A stretch of 6,259 bases of DNA. Origin: an uncultured Anaerolineaceae bacterium (lineage in GTDB: Bacteria > Chloroflexota > Anaerolineae > Promineifilales > Promineifilaceae). This document shows, piece after piece, positions 6,115 to 6,259 of the stretch; within the stretch, counting starts at the first letter, position 1; every line of letters begins with the position of its first letter. The DNA is taken from NCBI GenBank assembly GCA_937967805.1, contig CALBTC010000334.1, forward strand, positions 1 to 6,259. Direction: 5' to 3'. The translations under genes were made by a program, and so were the position numbers. The notes under the pieces were generated by a model. The model ran no database searches and was not told the origin of the DNA. It saw only the letters and a list, made by a program, of their open reading frames with translations.

Positions 6115-6259
6115 TTATTTCAAAATGTAGTGCGTGCCCTTTTTGGAGCCAATCTTAAGCAAGACACCCTTATCGACCAAATCTACCAGGTCGAGGCGGA
6201 GCGTTTCGGCGGAGACGTCGGTGCCGATGACGTACGCCCCGCGCAACTGTGCGAGCTGC
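6115..6259 (-). CDS. C-terminal fragment of a winged-helix regulator-like protein
   Basis: The last 47 codons and the stop (6115-6117) of a gene entering from the right edge. The visible peptide includes GTDVSAETLRLDLVDLVDKG followed by VLLKIGSKKGTHYILK. This has the pattern of a winged helix-turn-helix: a recognition helix (VSAETLRLDLVDLVDKG), then a wing with the I-G-S-K-K-G-T-x-Y turn. Such ends are typical of AlbA_2/COG2865-type ATP-binding predicted regulators and of some Fic-family proteins; this fragment cannot decide between them. It converges on the broken nucleotidyltransferase with only about 14 bases between their ends and no visible terminator. Confidence 0.65.
   Translation of the reverse strand, partial: QLAQLRGAYVIGTDVSAETLRLDLVDLVDKGVLLKIGSKKGTHYILK

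Overview
The window looks like chromosomal DNA from an uncultured-type filamentous or anaerobic Chloroflexota (Anaerolineae/Ardenticatenia, 'Promineifilum'-like). That placement is inference. It rests on a heavily over-used ACGGCCGT palindrome, short intergenic repeat motifs of a kind I associate with those genomes (CTTCGACTACGCTCAGC, GCCACAGAGAGCACAGAG, repeated GTAATC), and the type of double-VWA envelope protein present. No 16S rRNA or other marker gene is in the window.

Layout. Positions 1-92 (minus strand) hold the first 30 codons of a membrane or exported protein that runs off the left edge. Positions 254-3178 (minus) encode a large membrane-anchored protein with two von Willebrand A domains and a class I glutamine-amidotransferase-like domain between them. 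Positions 3179-3414 are non-coding and unusually structured: a GTAATC repeat cluster, five G-tracts with G-quadruplex potential, and a 115-bp segment bounded by imperfect inverted repeats. Positions 3415-5598 (minus) encode a multi-pass membrane GAF/histidine-kinase-like protein with an intact ATP-binding domain but proline where the phosphoacceptor histidine should be. Positions 5599-5826 form a divergent intergenic region: two extended -10 promoters face away from each other and enclose an array of AAATTTGGGAT repeats. Positions 5827-6100 (plus) are a decayed MNT-type nucleotidyltransferase gene of the toxin-antitoxin class. Positions 6115-6259 (minus) are the last 47 codons of a protein ending in a winged-helix domain.

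How the genes fit together. The kinase-like gene, the VWA gene and the left-edge gene are all on the minus strand, but gaps of 236 and 161 bases mean they are not a tightly coupled operon. The first two are envelope proteins that could work together, but nothing here proves it. The right end looks like a recombination or decay zone where a broken nucleotidyltransferase abuts the 3' end of a convergent gene. I see no complete new defence or metabolic system. The most unusual items are the histidine-less kinase, the dispersed palindrome, and the repeat array between divergent promoters.
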